Positions 1-6,883 of a DNA stretch of 64,000 bases are shown one piece after another; within the stretch, counting starts at the first letter, position 1, and each line of letters opens with the position of its first letter. This stretch comes from Parabacteroides sp. An277 (lineage in GTDB: Bacteria; Bacteroidota; Bacteroidia; Bacteroidales; Tannerellaceae). The position numbers were made by a program, and so were the translations under genes. The stretch covers positions 1 through 64,000 of the forward strand of contig NZ_NFJB01000004.1 of the NCBI RefSeq assembly GCF_002159645.1. Reading direction: 5' to 3'. The notes under the pieces were generated by a model, which made no database searches, was not told the origin of the DNA, and saw only the letters and a program-made list of their open reading frames with translations.

Positions 1-28
1 TACTTTTAGGTCGTTTATGCAATTTCTT

Positions 29-195
29 TCAAAGAACTTCTTCGCTTTCGCTTTTTTCGAAACGTGGCGCAAAGGTAATGACTTTTTCTTATTACTTCCA
101 AATTTCTTCGGAAGTTTTTGCTTTCATTATCTTTTATTGCCGCATCTCTCTCGATTGCGGGTGCAAAGGTAGACACTTTTATATTACCTGCCAAA
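29..195 (-). promoter_or_regulatory. Tandem leftward promoters and boxA-like leader
   Basis: Two Bacteroidetes-type promoters point left. The first has its -7 box (TACCTTTG, minus strand) at 70-77 and its -33 TTTG at 99-102, with 21 nt between. The second has its -7 box at 164-171 and TTTG at 192-195, with 20 nt between. Downstream of the first, the minus strand reads GTTCTTTGA at 29-37, which resembles the boxA antitermination signal of rRNA leaders. I infer that an rRNA operon, or another strongly transcribed stable RNA, starts just left of the window. No protein-coding start is seen. Confidence 0.5.
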
Positions 196-437
196 TATTT
201 TGCCAACTTTTTTGTGAGAAATTTTAATTATGCCTCATTCCAAGATAGTTACAAATCCCACTTTTTATAACTATATCCCCTCCCGTTTATAACTGGATTC
301 GATTCCGTTTATAATTGGATTCCTTTTCGATGTTCGTTTATTTTAATCTCAAACCTATCGGCTTTCTCACCAAATGAACAAATGATTTATTTATGGATAT
401 GCTGACCTAAAAAAAATGAAGTAACAGAAGAGTATTT
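196..437. other. Intergenic, nothing recognised
   Basis: AT-rich spacer between the leftward leader and the small transcript at 456-525. I see no coding frame of note. There are only two similar short phrases around 285-320 (CGTTTATAA followed by TGGATTC). Confidence 0.5.
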
Positions 438-455
438 TTAGCCATCCACTTTTAT

Positions 456-525
456 AAAAAGAAAAAGGTTGTCATCCCGACAACCAATCTCCATTGTTAA
501 CCTTAAATCTAATACCATGAAAAAC
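456..525 (-). ncRNA. Candidate small RNA with own promoter and terminator
   Basis: A promoter (532-562) starts transcription leftward near position 525, and a strong hairpin with a T run ends it near 456, giving an RNA of about 70 nt. A 26-codon frame from ATG 518 to a stop at 438-440 begins in it, but that frame runs through the terminator hairpin, so a full peptide is unlikely. I read this as a small RNA. It could also be a conserved 3'-end module that processes the nadK transcript. I do not recognise an RNA family. Confidence 0.45.
467..485 (-). terminator. Rho-independent terminator
   Basis: On the minus strand GGTTGTC, loop, GACAACC is followed by TTTTT C TTTTT (466 down to 456). It ends the candidate small RNA and also lies about 180 nt past the nadK stop, so it probably ends the CBS-nadK transcript. 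Confidence 0.8.
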
Positions 526-531
526 ACAGTA

Positions 532-562
532 CAAAAGTATAGTTTTATGTTGTATAACACAA
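532..562 (-). promoter_or_regulatory. Promoter of the candidate small RNA
   Basis: The minus strand carries TACTTTTG at 532-539 (-7) and TTG at 560-562 (-33) with exactly 20 nt between, matching the Bacteroidetes promoter consensus. It lies about 130 bp downstream of nadK and drives no evident protein gene. Confidence 0.65.
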
Positions 563-665
563 GTATTTCATATCCAAAAACACATTCATATAACATGAAT
601 TAACCAATAAAACACAGACAACCACTTGCTTAAACAGTCCTTTATAGTCAAGAAATAGAATTTTA

Positions 666-1559
666 CTATTTCATATTCCTTTCCTTATCCATCCGGACAT
701 CAGCTCCCCACATTAATTTTTCGCGCAATGTTTGATAAAAGGTGTGTTTATGCCGCTTAATGACTTTCGTTGTATAATCCGCTTTACTGATTTCCAACCG
801 GATACCTGCCGGAAACACTTCGGAACGTCCATCTAATGAAATCAAAAAAGTACGATTCCGGCTTTCCACTCCTAACGTGATTCGATAATCATCTGGAATA
901 ACCAAGGGACGAACATTCAACGAATGGGGAGCTACCGGACTTAATACCAAGCTATTATCCTGCGGAAGAATGATAGGACCGTTCACACTCATGGAATAAG
1001 CCGTCGAACCGGTAGGCGTAGCTACAATTAATCCATCTGCTTGATAAGAAGTAAGATATTCACCATTCAACTCAGTATGAATCGTAATCATCGACGAAGT
1101 ATCGCGTTTGAGAATAGCCACTTCGTTTAATGCATAATTATAACCTTGGTAAACATGATTCTCGGTAGCCAATCGAAGTAACGTCCGTTCTTCTACCTTA
1201 TAATAATGCTTGAATAATTCATCCAGTGTATCCTCAATATCTGTACTTCCTACATCGGCCAAAAAACCCAAACGCCCCGTATTAATTCCTAAGATGGGTA
1301 TATTTTGTTTATTAACCCTTGCCGCAGTCCGTAAAAAAGTTCCATCCCCTCCCATGCTAATAGCAATATCCAAATCAAAGAAATCCCCCGAAAGAATACC
1401 CTTTATCGCTGGTTTATAATGAAAAGCATCCCATAAAAAATGAGCGAACGAAGCATCGACATACACATCTACTCCTTGATCGTCCAGTTTATTGAAGACA
1501 CGCTTGATGATGCTTTGCTTCTCTATTTGATATTCGCTTCCAAAAATTCCAATCTTCAT
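666..1559 (-). CDS. nadK: NAD kinase
   Basis: Cytoplasmic ATP-NAD kinase that phosphorylates NAD to NADP. The 297-residue protein has the family length. Diagnostic motifs are GGDGTF at residues 70-75 (ATP site), NTGRLGFL at 93-100, NE at 145-146, and the conserved DGLIVATPTGSTAYS block at 175-189, which forms the NAD site. Its ATG overlaps the stop of the upstream CBS gene by 4 bp, so the two are translationally coupled and share a transcript. The terminator at 467-485 is the likely end of that transcript. Identification is secure. Confidence 0.95.
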   Translation of the reverse strand: MKIGIFGSEYQIEKQSIIKRVFNKLDDQGVDVYVDASFAHFLWDAFHYKPAIKGILSGDFFDLDIAISMGGDGTFLRTAARVNKQNIPILGINTGRLGFLADVGSTDIEDTLDELFKHYYKVEERTLLRLATENHVYQGYNYALNEVAILKRDTSSMITIHTELNGEYLTSYQADGLIVATPTGSTAYSMSVNGPIILPQDNSLVLSPVAPHSLNVRPLVIPDDYRITLGVESRNRTFLISLDGRSEVFPAGIRLEISKADYTTKVIKRHKHTFYQTLREKLMWGADVRMDKERNMK

Positions 1560-2221
1560 ATATTTAAATAATGTATTAATTCATTCATTCGTTGCTGAAA
1601 GATATCATCCACAACTCCATTCTTCATAAAATGCCAAAGCACGACATAATTAAAACGGACAAACGTCCGAATAATGGCCGAGGCATCTTCCTGGTCAATT
1701 TTCAACGTCACAAGTAAACGTCCTGTCGTAGATTCTATTTGGGTAAACAAACCTGTGATATGCGCATGGTTCGATTCGACTAAATGCGCAATGTCGACCA
1801 CCGAATAATCAACCGGTAATATCTCCAAAATAATAATACTACCTGCTACATCCGCTTGGCAAAAATCAGACATAGCACCAACCAATCCCTCTTGCGTCAC
1901 ACTACCTATATAATCATTATCTTCCGAAACGACAGGCAACACAGTTAACCGATTGCGAGCCATCAACGACAAAGCTTCCAACAAATGCGCTTCCGGACGT
2001 ATCAAATCCGAACCTATAAAGTTCAAATCCGACAATGGACGCGCCAAATCCAAGCAACTCAACAATTCCCTTTCCGAAACAATGCCTCGGTAACTGGTAT
2101 TATCCTCCAAAAGAGGCAAGTGCTTCACCTTATTATCGTCCATTAATGCTAACGCATACTCTCCTGTATCAAAACTTTTTAACACAGGGATTTCTTTTGT
2201 TATGAAATCTTTTACCAACAT
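1556..2221 (-). CDS. CBS-domain protein
   Basis: About 221 residues with two CBS domains; the first begins near PVLKSFDTGEYALAL and the second near LIRPEAHLLEALSLM. CBS pairs usually bind adenine nucleotides and act as regulatory modules. A C-terminal half with an ACT-like feel follows. The frame stays open to 2314, but the -7 promoter box at 2271-2278 lies inside that extension, so I chose the internal ATG at 2221, which has AGGAAA upstream. It overlaps nadK by 4 bp. An NAD-level sensing role is an unproved guess from the linkage. Confidence 0.8.
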   Translation of the reverse strand: MLVKDFITKEIPVLKSFDTGEYALALMDDNKVKHLPLLEDNTSYRGIVSERELLSCLDLARPLSDLNFIGSDLIRPEAHLLEALSLMARNRLTVLPVVSEDNDYIGSVTQEGLVGAMSDFCQADVAGSIIILEILPVDYSVVDIAHLVESNHAHITGLFTQIESTTGRLLVTLKIDQEDASAIIRTFVRFNYVVLWHFMKNGVVDDIFQQRMNELIHYLNI

Positions 2222-2247
2222 TTGCCTATTAATTTCCTGAATACTGC

Positions 2248-2278
2248 TAATTTTGCAACCGACTTGAGTACAAAAGTA
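2248..2278. promoter_or_regulatory. Back-to-back promoters of the CBS-nadK and pdxJ operons
   Basis: TAATTTTG on the plus strand (2248-2255) is the pdxJ -7 box, and TACTTTTG on the minus strand (2271-2278) is that of the CBS gene. The two start sites fall within roughly ten bases of each other, so the polymerases face away from overlapping promoters. -33 elements are weak on both sides. Confidence 0.55.
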
Positions 2279-2307
2279 ATCAAAGAAATAAGATTTGACT
2301 ATATACA

Positions 2308-3021
2308 ATGACAAATTTAAGTGTAAACATTAACAAAGTAGCCACACTCCGCAATGCCCGTGGAGGCAATATGCCGGATGTGTTGAAAGTAGCCCAAGAT
2401 GCAGAAACATTTGGTGCACAAGGTATCACAGTTCATCCTCGCCCGGATGAACGTCATATCCGCTACAGCGATGTATACGGACTAAAACCGTTAATAAAAA
2501 CCGAATTCAACATTGAAGGTTATCCCTCCGATAAATTCATAGATTTGGTATTAAAGGTAAAACCGACGCAAGTAACGCTCGTACCGGATGCACCAGATGC
2601 CATTACTTCCAATGCGGGTTGGGATGTAAAAAAACATTTCAACTTCCTATCTGAATTGATTGAACAATTCACAAATGCAGGCATTCGCACCTCCATCTTT
2701 GTGGGAACTGAACTCGATAATATCGACTATGCCGCAAAAACAGGTACCGACCGTATTGAACTTTATACCGAACCATATGCTTCGCAATACCCTATCCAAA
2801 AAGAAGCAGCTATTGCTCCCTTCATTCAAGCGGCACAACATGCTAAAAACTTAGGATTAGGCGTTAATGCCGGTCATGACCTAAATTTGGAGAATCTCGC
2901 TTATTTCAAGCAAAACATCCCTTTGCTGGATGAAGTATCTATAGGACATGCCCTTATTTGCGATGCTTTATACTTAGGATTAAAAGAGACTATTAAACAA
3001 TACAAACAGTGTTTACAATGA
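2308..3021 (+). CDS. pdxJ: Pyridoxine 5'-phosphate synthase
   Basis: Condenses 3-amino-2-oxopropyl phosphate with deoxyxylulose 5-phosphate in the last ring-forming step of vitamin B6 synthesis. The 237-residue protein has the family length and fold signatures: [14 protein letters not shown] at residues 7-20, the phosphate/active-site stretch [10 protein letters not shown] at 43-52, and a conserved Glu in [10 protein letters not shown] near 152. It opens a rightward operon and overlaps the next gene (exbB) through an ATGA junction at 3018-3021. The pdxJ-exbB-exbD-tonB order is common in Bacteroidales. Confidence 0.95.
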   Translation: MTNLSVNINKVATLRNARGGNMPDVLKVAQDAETFGAQGITVHPRPDERHIRYSDVYGLKPLIKTEFNIEGYPSDKFIDLVLKVKPTQVTLVPDAPDAITSNAGWDVKKHFNFLSELIEQFTNAGIRTSIFVGTELDNIDYAAKTGTDRIELYTEPYASQYPIQKEAAIAPFIQAAQHAKNLGLGVNAGHDLNLENLAYFKQNIPLLDEVSIGHALICDALYLGLKETIKQYKQCLQ

Positions 3022-3737
3022 ACTTACTACTTTTTTTACAGTCCGTAGCTGCCCAAGCTACCGACCAAATGCCTGATTTAACAGAAGTAACTGCTACGAC
3101 TATTCCTGCTGAAGCGGAAATGAACATCATCGATCTAGCCGTCAAAGGCGGATGGATTATGATTGTCCTTCTGATATTGTCATTGATTGCCATTTACATC
3201 TTCGTACAACGTTTTATGGTCATTAAACGGGCGGGAAAAGAAGATGAAACCTTTATGAACCGCATTAAGGACTATATCCACGAAGGAAAAGTAGAATCTG
3301 CGTTAAATCTTTGTCGTACAACCAATACACCTTATGCCCGCATGATAGAAAAGGGTATTACGCGTTTAGGACGTCCAATGAGCGATGTTTTGGTAGCCAT
3401 CGAAAATGTAGGTAATATCGAAGTGGCCAAATTGGAAAAAGGGTTCCCGTTGATTGCCACTACTGCGGCAGGAGCTCCGATGCTTGGTTTCTTAGGTACG
3501 GTTACAGGTATGGTACGCGCTTTCTTCGATATGGCTAATGCAGGGACAAATGTAGACGTGTCGCTCCTTTCGGGCGGTATTTACGAGGCATTGGTTACGA
3601 CAGTCGGCGGATTAGTAGTCGGCATCATCGCTCTCTTCGCTTACAATTATTTGGTATCGCAAGTAGATAATGTCGTCAATAAGATGGAAATGCGTACCAT
3701 GGAGTTTATGGATTTATTAAACGAACCGGCAAACTAA
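3018..3737 (+). CDS. exbB: MotA/TolQ/ExbB proton channel protein
   Basis: Inner-membrane subunit that uses the proton gradient to energise TonB. About 239 residues with three membrane segments: one after the periplasmic N terminus ([18 protein letters not shown]), one at [20 protein letters not shown] and one at [19 protein letters not shown]. The last two carry the Thr/Gly/Pro-rich residues typical of TolQ/ExbB. An upstream ATG at 3009 is possible, but the ATGA overlap with pdxJ at 3018 is the more likely start. exbD follows after 6 bp. With the next two genes it presumably powers SusC-type receptors such as those at 41,545 and 60,224. Confidence 0.92.
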   Translation: MNLLLFLQSVAAQATDQMPDLTEVTATTIPAEAEMNIIDLAVKGGWIMIVLLILSLIAIYIFVQRFMVIKRAGKEDETFMNRIKDYIHEGKVESALNLCRTTNTPYARMIEKGITRLGRPMSDVLVAIENVGNIEVAKLEKGFPLIATTAAGAPMLGFLGTVTGMVRAFFDMANAGTNVDVSLLSGGIYEALVTTVGGLVVGIIALFAYNYLVSQVDNVVNKMEMRTMEFMDLLNEPAN

Positions 3738-3743
3738 CATATT

Positions 3744-4151
3744 ATGGCATTAAAAAGAAGAACGAAAGTATCTGAAAACTTCAGTATGGCTTCGATGACC
3801 GACGTCATCTTCCTACTGCTCATCTTCTTTATGGTGACTTCCACTGTCGTAATCCCCAATGCCATCAAAGTAACCTTGCCGCAAGCACAAAAGCAAACGG
3901 CGGCAAAGCCGCTCACACGTGTCACAATTGATTCTCAATTGAATTACTATGTCGCATTTGGCAAACAGAAGGAAGTACAGGTCTCTTTCCAAGAAATAGC
4001 ACCCTTCTTGCAGGATTGCTATGCTAAAGAACCGGAGATGTATGTCGCTTTGTATGCCGACGAAACCGTTCCATACAAGGAGATTGTAAAAATCCTCAAT
4101 ATCGCTAACGAAAACAAATTTAAAATGGTGCTGGCTACCCGGCCTCAATAA
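3744..4151 (+). CDS. exbD: ExbD/TolR biopolymer transport protein
   Basis: Inner-membrane partner of ExbB, 135 residues. A single membrane helix near the N terminus (VIFLLLIFFMVTSTVV) is preceded by Asp20, the conserved proton-carrying aspartate of ExbD/TolR. A periplasmic domain follows. It lies 6 bp after exbB and 3 bp before the TonB gene, in one operon. Confidence 0.92.
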   Translation: MALKRRTKVSENFSMASMTDVIFLLLIFFMVTSTVVIPNAIKVTLPQAQKQTAAKPLTRVTIDSQLNYYVAFGKQKEVQVSFQEIAPFLQDCYAKEPEMYVALYADETVPYKEIVKILNIANENKFKMVLATRPQ

Positions 4152-4154
4152 CGC

Positions 4155-5006
4155 ATGAAATGGAATAAAGACGATACATACGGACTCATTGGCACGCTAG
4201 CCTTCCATGCTGCCCTTTTCCTTGTCCTCTGGTTTACCGTCATCCGTGCGGCTATCCCAGAAGAAGATGGTGGCGTATTGGTCAATTTTGGCAATATTGA
4301 CTCGGCAGCGGGTACATTTGAACCGCAATATACCGGTCAAGTGCTCCCGGAAGAGACAACTACCCCTCCACCACCCACCCCTGTTCCTCCCGTTGAAACA
4401 CCTCAGGAGGATTTAATTACACAGGATATGGAAGAGTCTGTCTCCCTCGATGATAAACGGAAAGAGGAAGAACAGAAACGTAAAGCCGAAGAGGAACGTA
4501 AGCGCAAAGAGGCCGAAGAGCAGGAACGCATCCGCCAAGAGAAAGAGGCCGAAGCCAAGCGGCTTGCCGAAGAACGACGTAAAAAAGCAGAAGCCATTAG
4601 CAATAAAGTAGCCGGTGCATTTGGTATCGGGACAGCCGAAGGGAATAGCCAAGGTAGCGCAACGGAAGGTGAAGGAAATCAGGGAAGTCCATTTGGTAAT
4701 TCTGACCATGGTGCTGACGATGGCATCGGGGGATATGGTTCTTTCAACCTCAACGGCCGTTCGCTCGGTCCTGGTGGTCTGCCGCGTCCGGCTTATACCA
4801 TCCAAGAAGAGGGGAAAATTGTCATTAATATTACCGTGAATCCCCAAGGTTGTGTCATCTTTGCAGAGGTCGGACGTGGTACGAATATCGACAACGCTTC
4901 GATGCGCCAAAGCGCCTTGGAAGCAGCTCGACGGGCTACGTTCAACAGCATCAGCGGAGCCAACAACCAAAGCGGGACTATCACGTATGTCTACAAACTT
5001 AAATAA
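4155..5006 (+). CDS. TonB/TolA-like energy transducer
   Basis: About 283 residues. A single N-terminal membrane anchor at about 10-28 (LIGTLAFHAALFLVLWFTV) is followed by a proline-rich stretch near 70-85, then a Lys/Glu/Arg-rich coiled coil at about 95-150 reminiscent of TolA. A Gly/Ser-rich linker and a C-terminal TonB-type domain (KIVINITVNPQGCVI onward) complete it. It spans the periplasm and transmits ExbBD energy to outer-membrane receptors. TolA-like function is possible given the long coiled coil. Confidence 0.88.
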   Translation: MKWNKDDTYGLIGTLAFHAALFLVLWFTVIRAAIPEEDGGVLVNFGNIDSAAGTFEPQYTGQVLPEETTTPPPPTPVPPVETPQEDLITQDMEESVSLDDKRKEEEQKRKAEEERKRKEAEEQERIRQEKEAEAKRLAEERRKKAEAISNKVAGAFGIGTAEGNSQGSATEGEGNQGSPFGNSDHGADDGIGGYGSFNLNGRSLGPGGLPRPAYTIQEEGKIVINITVNPQGCVIFAEVGRGTNIDNASMRQSALEAARRATFNSISGANNQSGTITYVYKLK

Positions 5007-5016
5007 TTAAACAGCA

Positions 5017-5565
5017 ATGGAAAAAGCATTCGTATTTTTAGCTACTGGCTTCGAAGAAATGGAAGCTATCGGGACGGCCGACGTACTCCGCCGCGCCGGC
5101 ATTCAAGCTGCTACAGTCTCTATCACGGGCAATAAGACGGTCGTGGGCGCACATGGCATACCCGTCTGCGCGGACTATCTGTTCGAGGAAGCTCCGCTGG
5201 CCGGAGCCGCTGCCCTCGTCTTGCCAGGCGGACTGCCCGGCGCGCATAACCTCAACGCCCACGAACCGCTCAAGGAGGCTCTCCTCCAGCAATACCGCGA
5301 TGGCCGCATCGTCGCTGCCATCTGCGCTGCCCCGTTGGTTTTGGGTGGATTAGGTCTCACGAAGGGTCGCCGCGCAACGTGCTACCCTGGCTTCGAAGAG
5401 GCTCTGATTGGCGCCACGACCTGCGGCGCGAACGTGGAAACGGACGGGAACGTCATTACCGGCAAAGGTCCCGGTCTCGTATTCGATTTCGGCCTCGCGC
5501 TCGTCCGGGCCATCAAGGGTAATGCCGTAGCCGAAGAGGTGGCTGCCGGGATGCTCCTCGCTTAA
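5017..5565 (+). CDS. DJ-1/PfpI family protein
   Basis: 182 residues of the DJ-1/PfpI superfamily, similar to the YajL/DJ-1 branch. Seen directly are a nucleophile-elbow cysteine, Cys103, in AAICAAPLVLGG and the conserved acidic GFEEMEA near residues 11-17 that tunes it. Family members act in oxidative or carbonyl stress; the exact activity is not settled. It lies 10 bp after the TonB gene and is probably the last gene of that operon. Its GC content is visibly higher than that of its neighbours. Confidence 0.88.
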   Translation: MEKAFVFLATGFEEMEAIGTADVLRRAGIQAATVSITGNKTVVGAHGIPVCADYLFEEAPLAGAAALVLPGGLPGAHNLNAHEPLKEALLQQYRDGRIVAAICAAPLVLGGLGLTKGRRATCYPGFEEALIGATTCGANVETDGNVITGKGPGLVFDFGLALVRAIKGNAVAEEVAAGMLLA

Positions 5566-5592
5566 CAAGCCAATGCGCATACCGCATACAGA

Positions 5593-5625
5593 GGCGTACG
5601 GGATTTGCCCCGTGCGCCTTTCTTT
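5593..5625 (+). terminator. Terminator of the pdxJ-tonB-DJ-1 operon
   Basis: GGCGTACGGG (5593-5602) pairs with CCCGTGCGCC (5609-5618), with one T-G position in the stem, and is followed by TTTCTTT. It lies 28 bp after the DJ-1 stop. Confidence 0.75.
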
Positions 5626-5654
5626 ATGCCTTCACAATACAGTTAATGGCATCA

Positions 5655-5805
5655 ATCCAGTAGTGGATAATGACTCCATCCAGTAGTAGATAATAATTCA
5701 ATCCAGTATTGGATTTAGACTCAATCTACTATGGGATAATGACTCCATCCAGTACTGGATTGTATGCTTTTACTGGTCAGGGAAGGGATGAGGTGCAGTA
5801 CTGCA
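5655..5805. repeat. 23-bp tandem array of palindromes
   Basis: Five 14-bp near-palindromes of the type ATCCAGTACTGGAT start at 5655, 5678, 5701, 5724 and 5747, exactly 23 bp apart. A sixth related core, TGCAGTACTGCA (5794-5805), sits in phase two periods later. The spacer is mostly AATGACTCC-like. There is no coding frame. The array fills the gap between the DJ-1 terminator and the metA promoter; the rest of this gap (5806-5874) holds nothing I recognise. Confidence 0.85.
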
Positions 5806-5874
5806 TCGTATGCCTTCCCGAGCCAGTACATATGGCTTTTACGGATAAAAAAAGGGGATAAAGCGTGGGCAGTA

Positions 5875-5905
5875 TTGCGAATCCTTCCTGATTTGTTTAC
5901 TTTTG
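5875..5905 (+). promoter_or_regulatory. metA promoter
   Basis: TTG at 5875-5877 (-33), 20 nt, then TACTTTTG at 5898-5905 (-7). This places the RNA start near 5911 and rules out the upstream ATG at 5903 as the metA start. Confidence 0.75.
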
Positions 5906-5926
5906 CATAATAAAATCGTTTTTATC

Positions 5927-6883
5927 ATGCCACTTAATTTACAAAAGAACCTTCCGGCTATTGAGCTGTTGAAGAAAGAACATATCTTTGTGATGGATGC
6001 GCTCCGGGCCTCCACGCAGGACATTCGTCCGCTACATATCGTCGTGTTAAACCTTATGCCCCTGAAGGTCACCACAGAAACAGACCTTGTGCGCCTGCTC
6101 AGCAACACACCGCTACAGGTAGAGATGGAACTGATGAAGATAAAGGGGCACACGCCAAAGAACACCCCGATAGAGCACATGCGCGAGTTTTACAAAGACT
6201 TCGACGAGATGAAGAACCGATGCTACGACGGAATGATCATCACGGGAGCACCCGTAGAGCAGATGCCCTTCGAAGAGGTGACTTACTGGGAGGAGGTCGC
6301 CGAAATATTCGACTGGGCGCGGACGCACGTGACCTCTACCTTATATATATGTTGGGCAGCACAAGCGGGGTTGTACCACTTCTATGGCATCCCTAAATAC
6401 CCGCTGCCGCAGAAGATGTTCGGTATCTTCCGGCATACCATACGCGAACCGTTCGTGCCTATCTTCCGGGGCTTCGACGATGAATTTTACGTGCCCCACA
6501 GCCGGCATACGGAGGTGCGGCGGGAAGACATCCTAAAGGTACCCGAGCTGACCCTCCTGTCCGAAAGCGAAGAATCAGGCGTTTACATGGCAATGGCGCG
6601 AGGCGGACGGGAGTTCTTCATCACGGGACACTCCGAGTATTCACCCTACACACTGAACGACGAATACATCCGCGATTTGAACAAAGGACTGCCCATCCAA
6701 GTGCCCAAGAACTATTACCGGAACAACGAGCCGTCGCAGGGACCGGTGGTACGCTGGCGTGCCCATGCCAACCTCCTGTTCACGAACTGGCTGAACTATT
6801 ACGTCTACCAAGCGACGCCCTTCCACCGCGAGGATATTGCCCAGCTGGGCGAATTATATACGGATAATGCCCCCCGGACATGA
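5927..6883 (+). CDS. metA: Homoserine O-acyltransferase, probably acetyl-CoA specific
   Basis: First committed step of methionine synthesis: acylates homoserine. Starting at 5927 gives 318 residues and the family's canonical numbering: Lys47 in LMPLK, Cys142 (acyl-enzyme) in YICWAAQAG, His235 and Glu237 in TGHSEYSP. Residue 111 (TGAPVEQM) is Glu. In this family Glu111 goes with acetyl-CoA and Gly111 with succinyl-CoA, so I predict an O-acetyltransferase despite the usual 'succinyltransferase' label. Its last codon overlaps the next gene by an ATGA junction. Confidence 0.93.
   Translation: MPLNLQKNLPAIELLKKEHIFVMDALRASTQDIRPLHIVVLNLMPLKVTTETDLVRLLSNTPLQVEMELMKIKGHTPKNTPIEHMREFYKDFDEMKNRCYDGMIITGAPVEQMPFEEVTYWEEVAEIFDWARTHVTSTLYICWAAQAGLYHFYGIPKYPLPQKMFGIFRHTIREPFVPIFRGFDDEFYVPHSRHTEVRREDILKVPELTLLSESEESGVYMAMARGGREFFITGHSEYSPYTLNDEYIRDLNKGLPIQVPKNYYRNNEPSQGPVVRWRAHANLLFTNWLNYYVYQATPFHREDIAQLGELYTDNAPRT

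Noticed and set aside
15-206. 63-codon leftward frame at the left edge
   Set aside because: It spans the two promoters and the boxA-like leader, has a low-complexity basic translation and no start signal of its own.
5903-5926. Eight extra N-terminal codons for metA
   Set aside because: They overlap the -7 promoter box, and the ATG at 5927 restores the exact family numbering of all catalytic residues.
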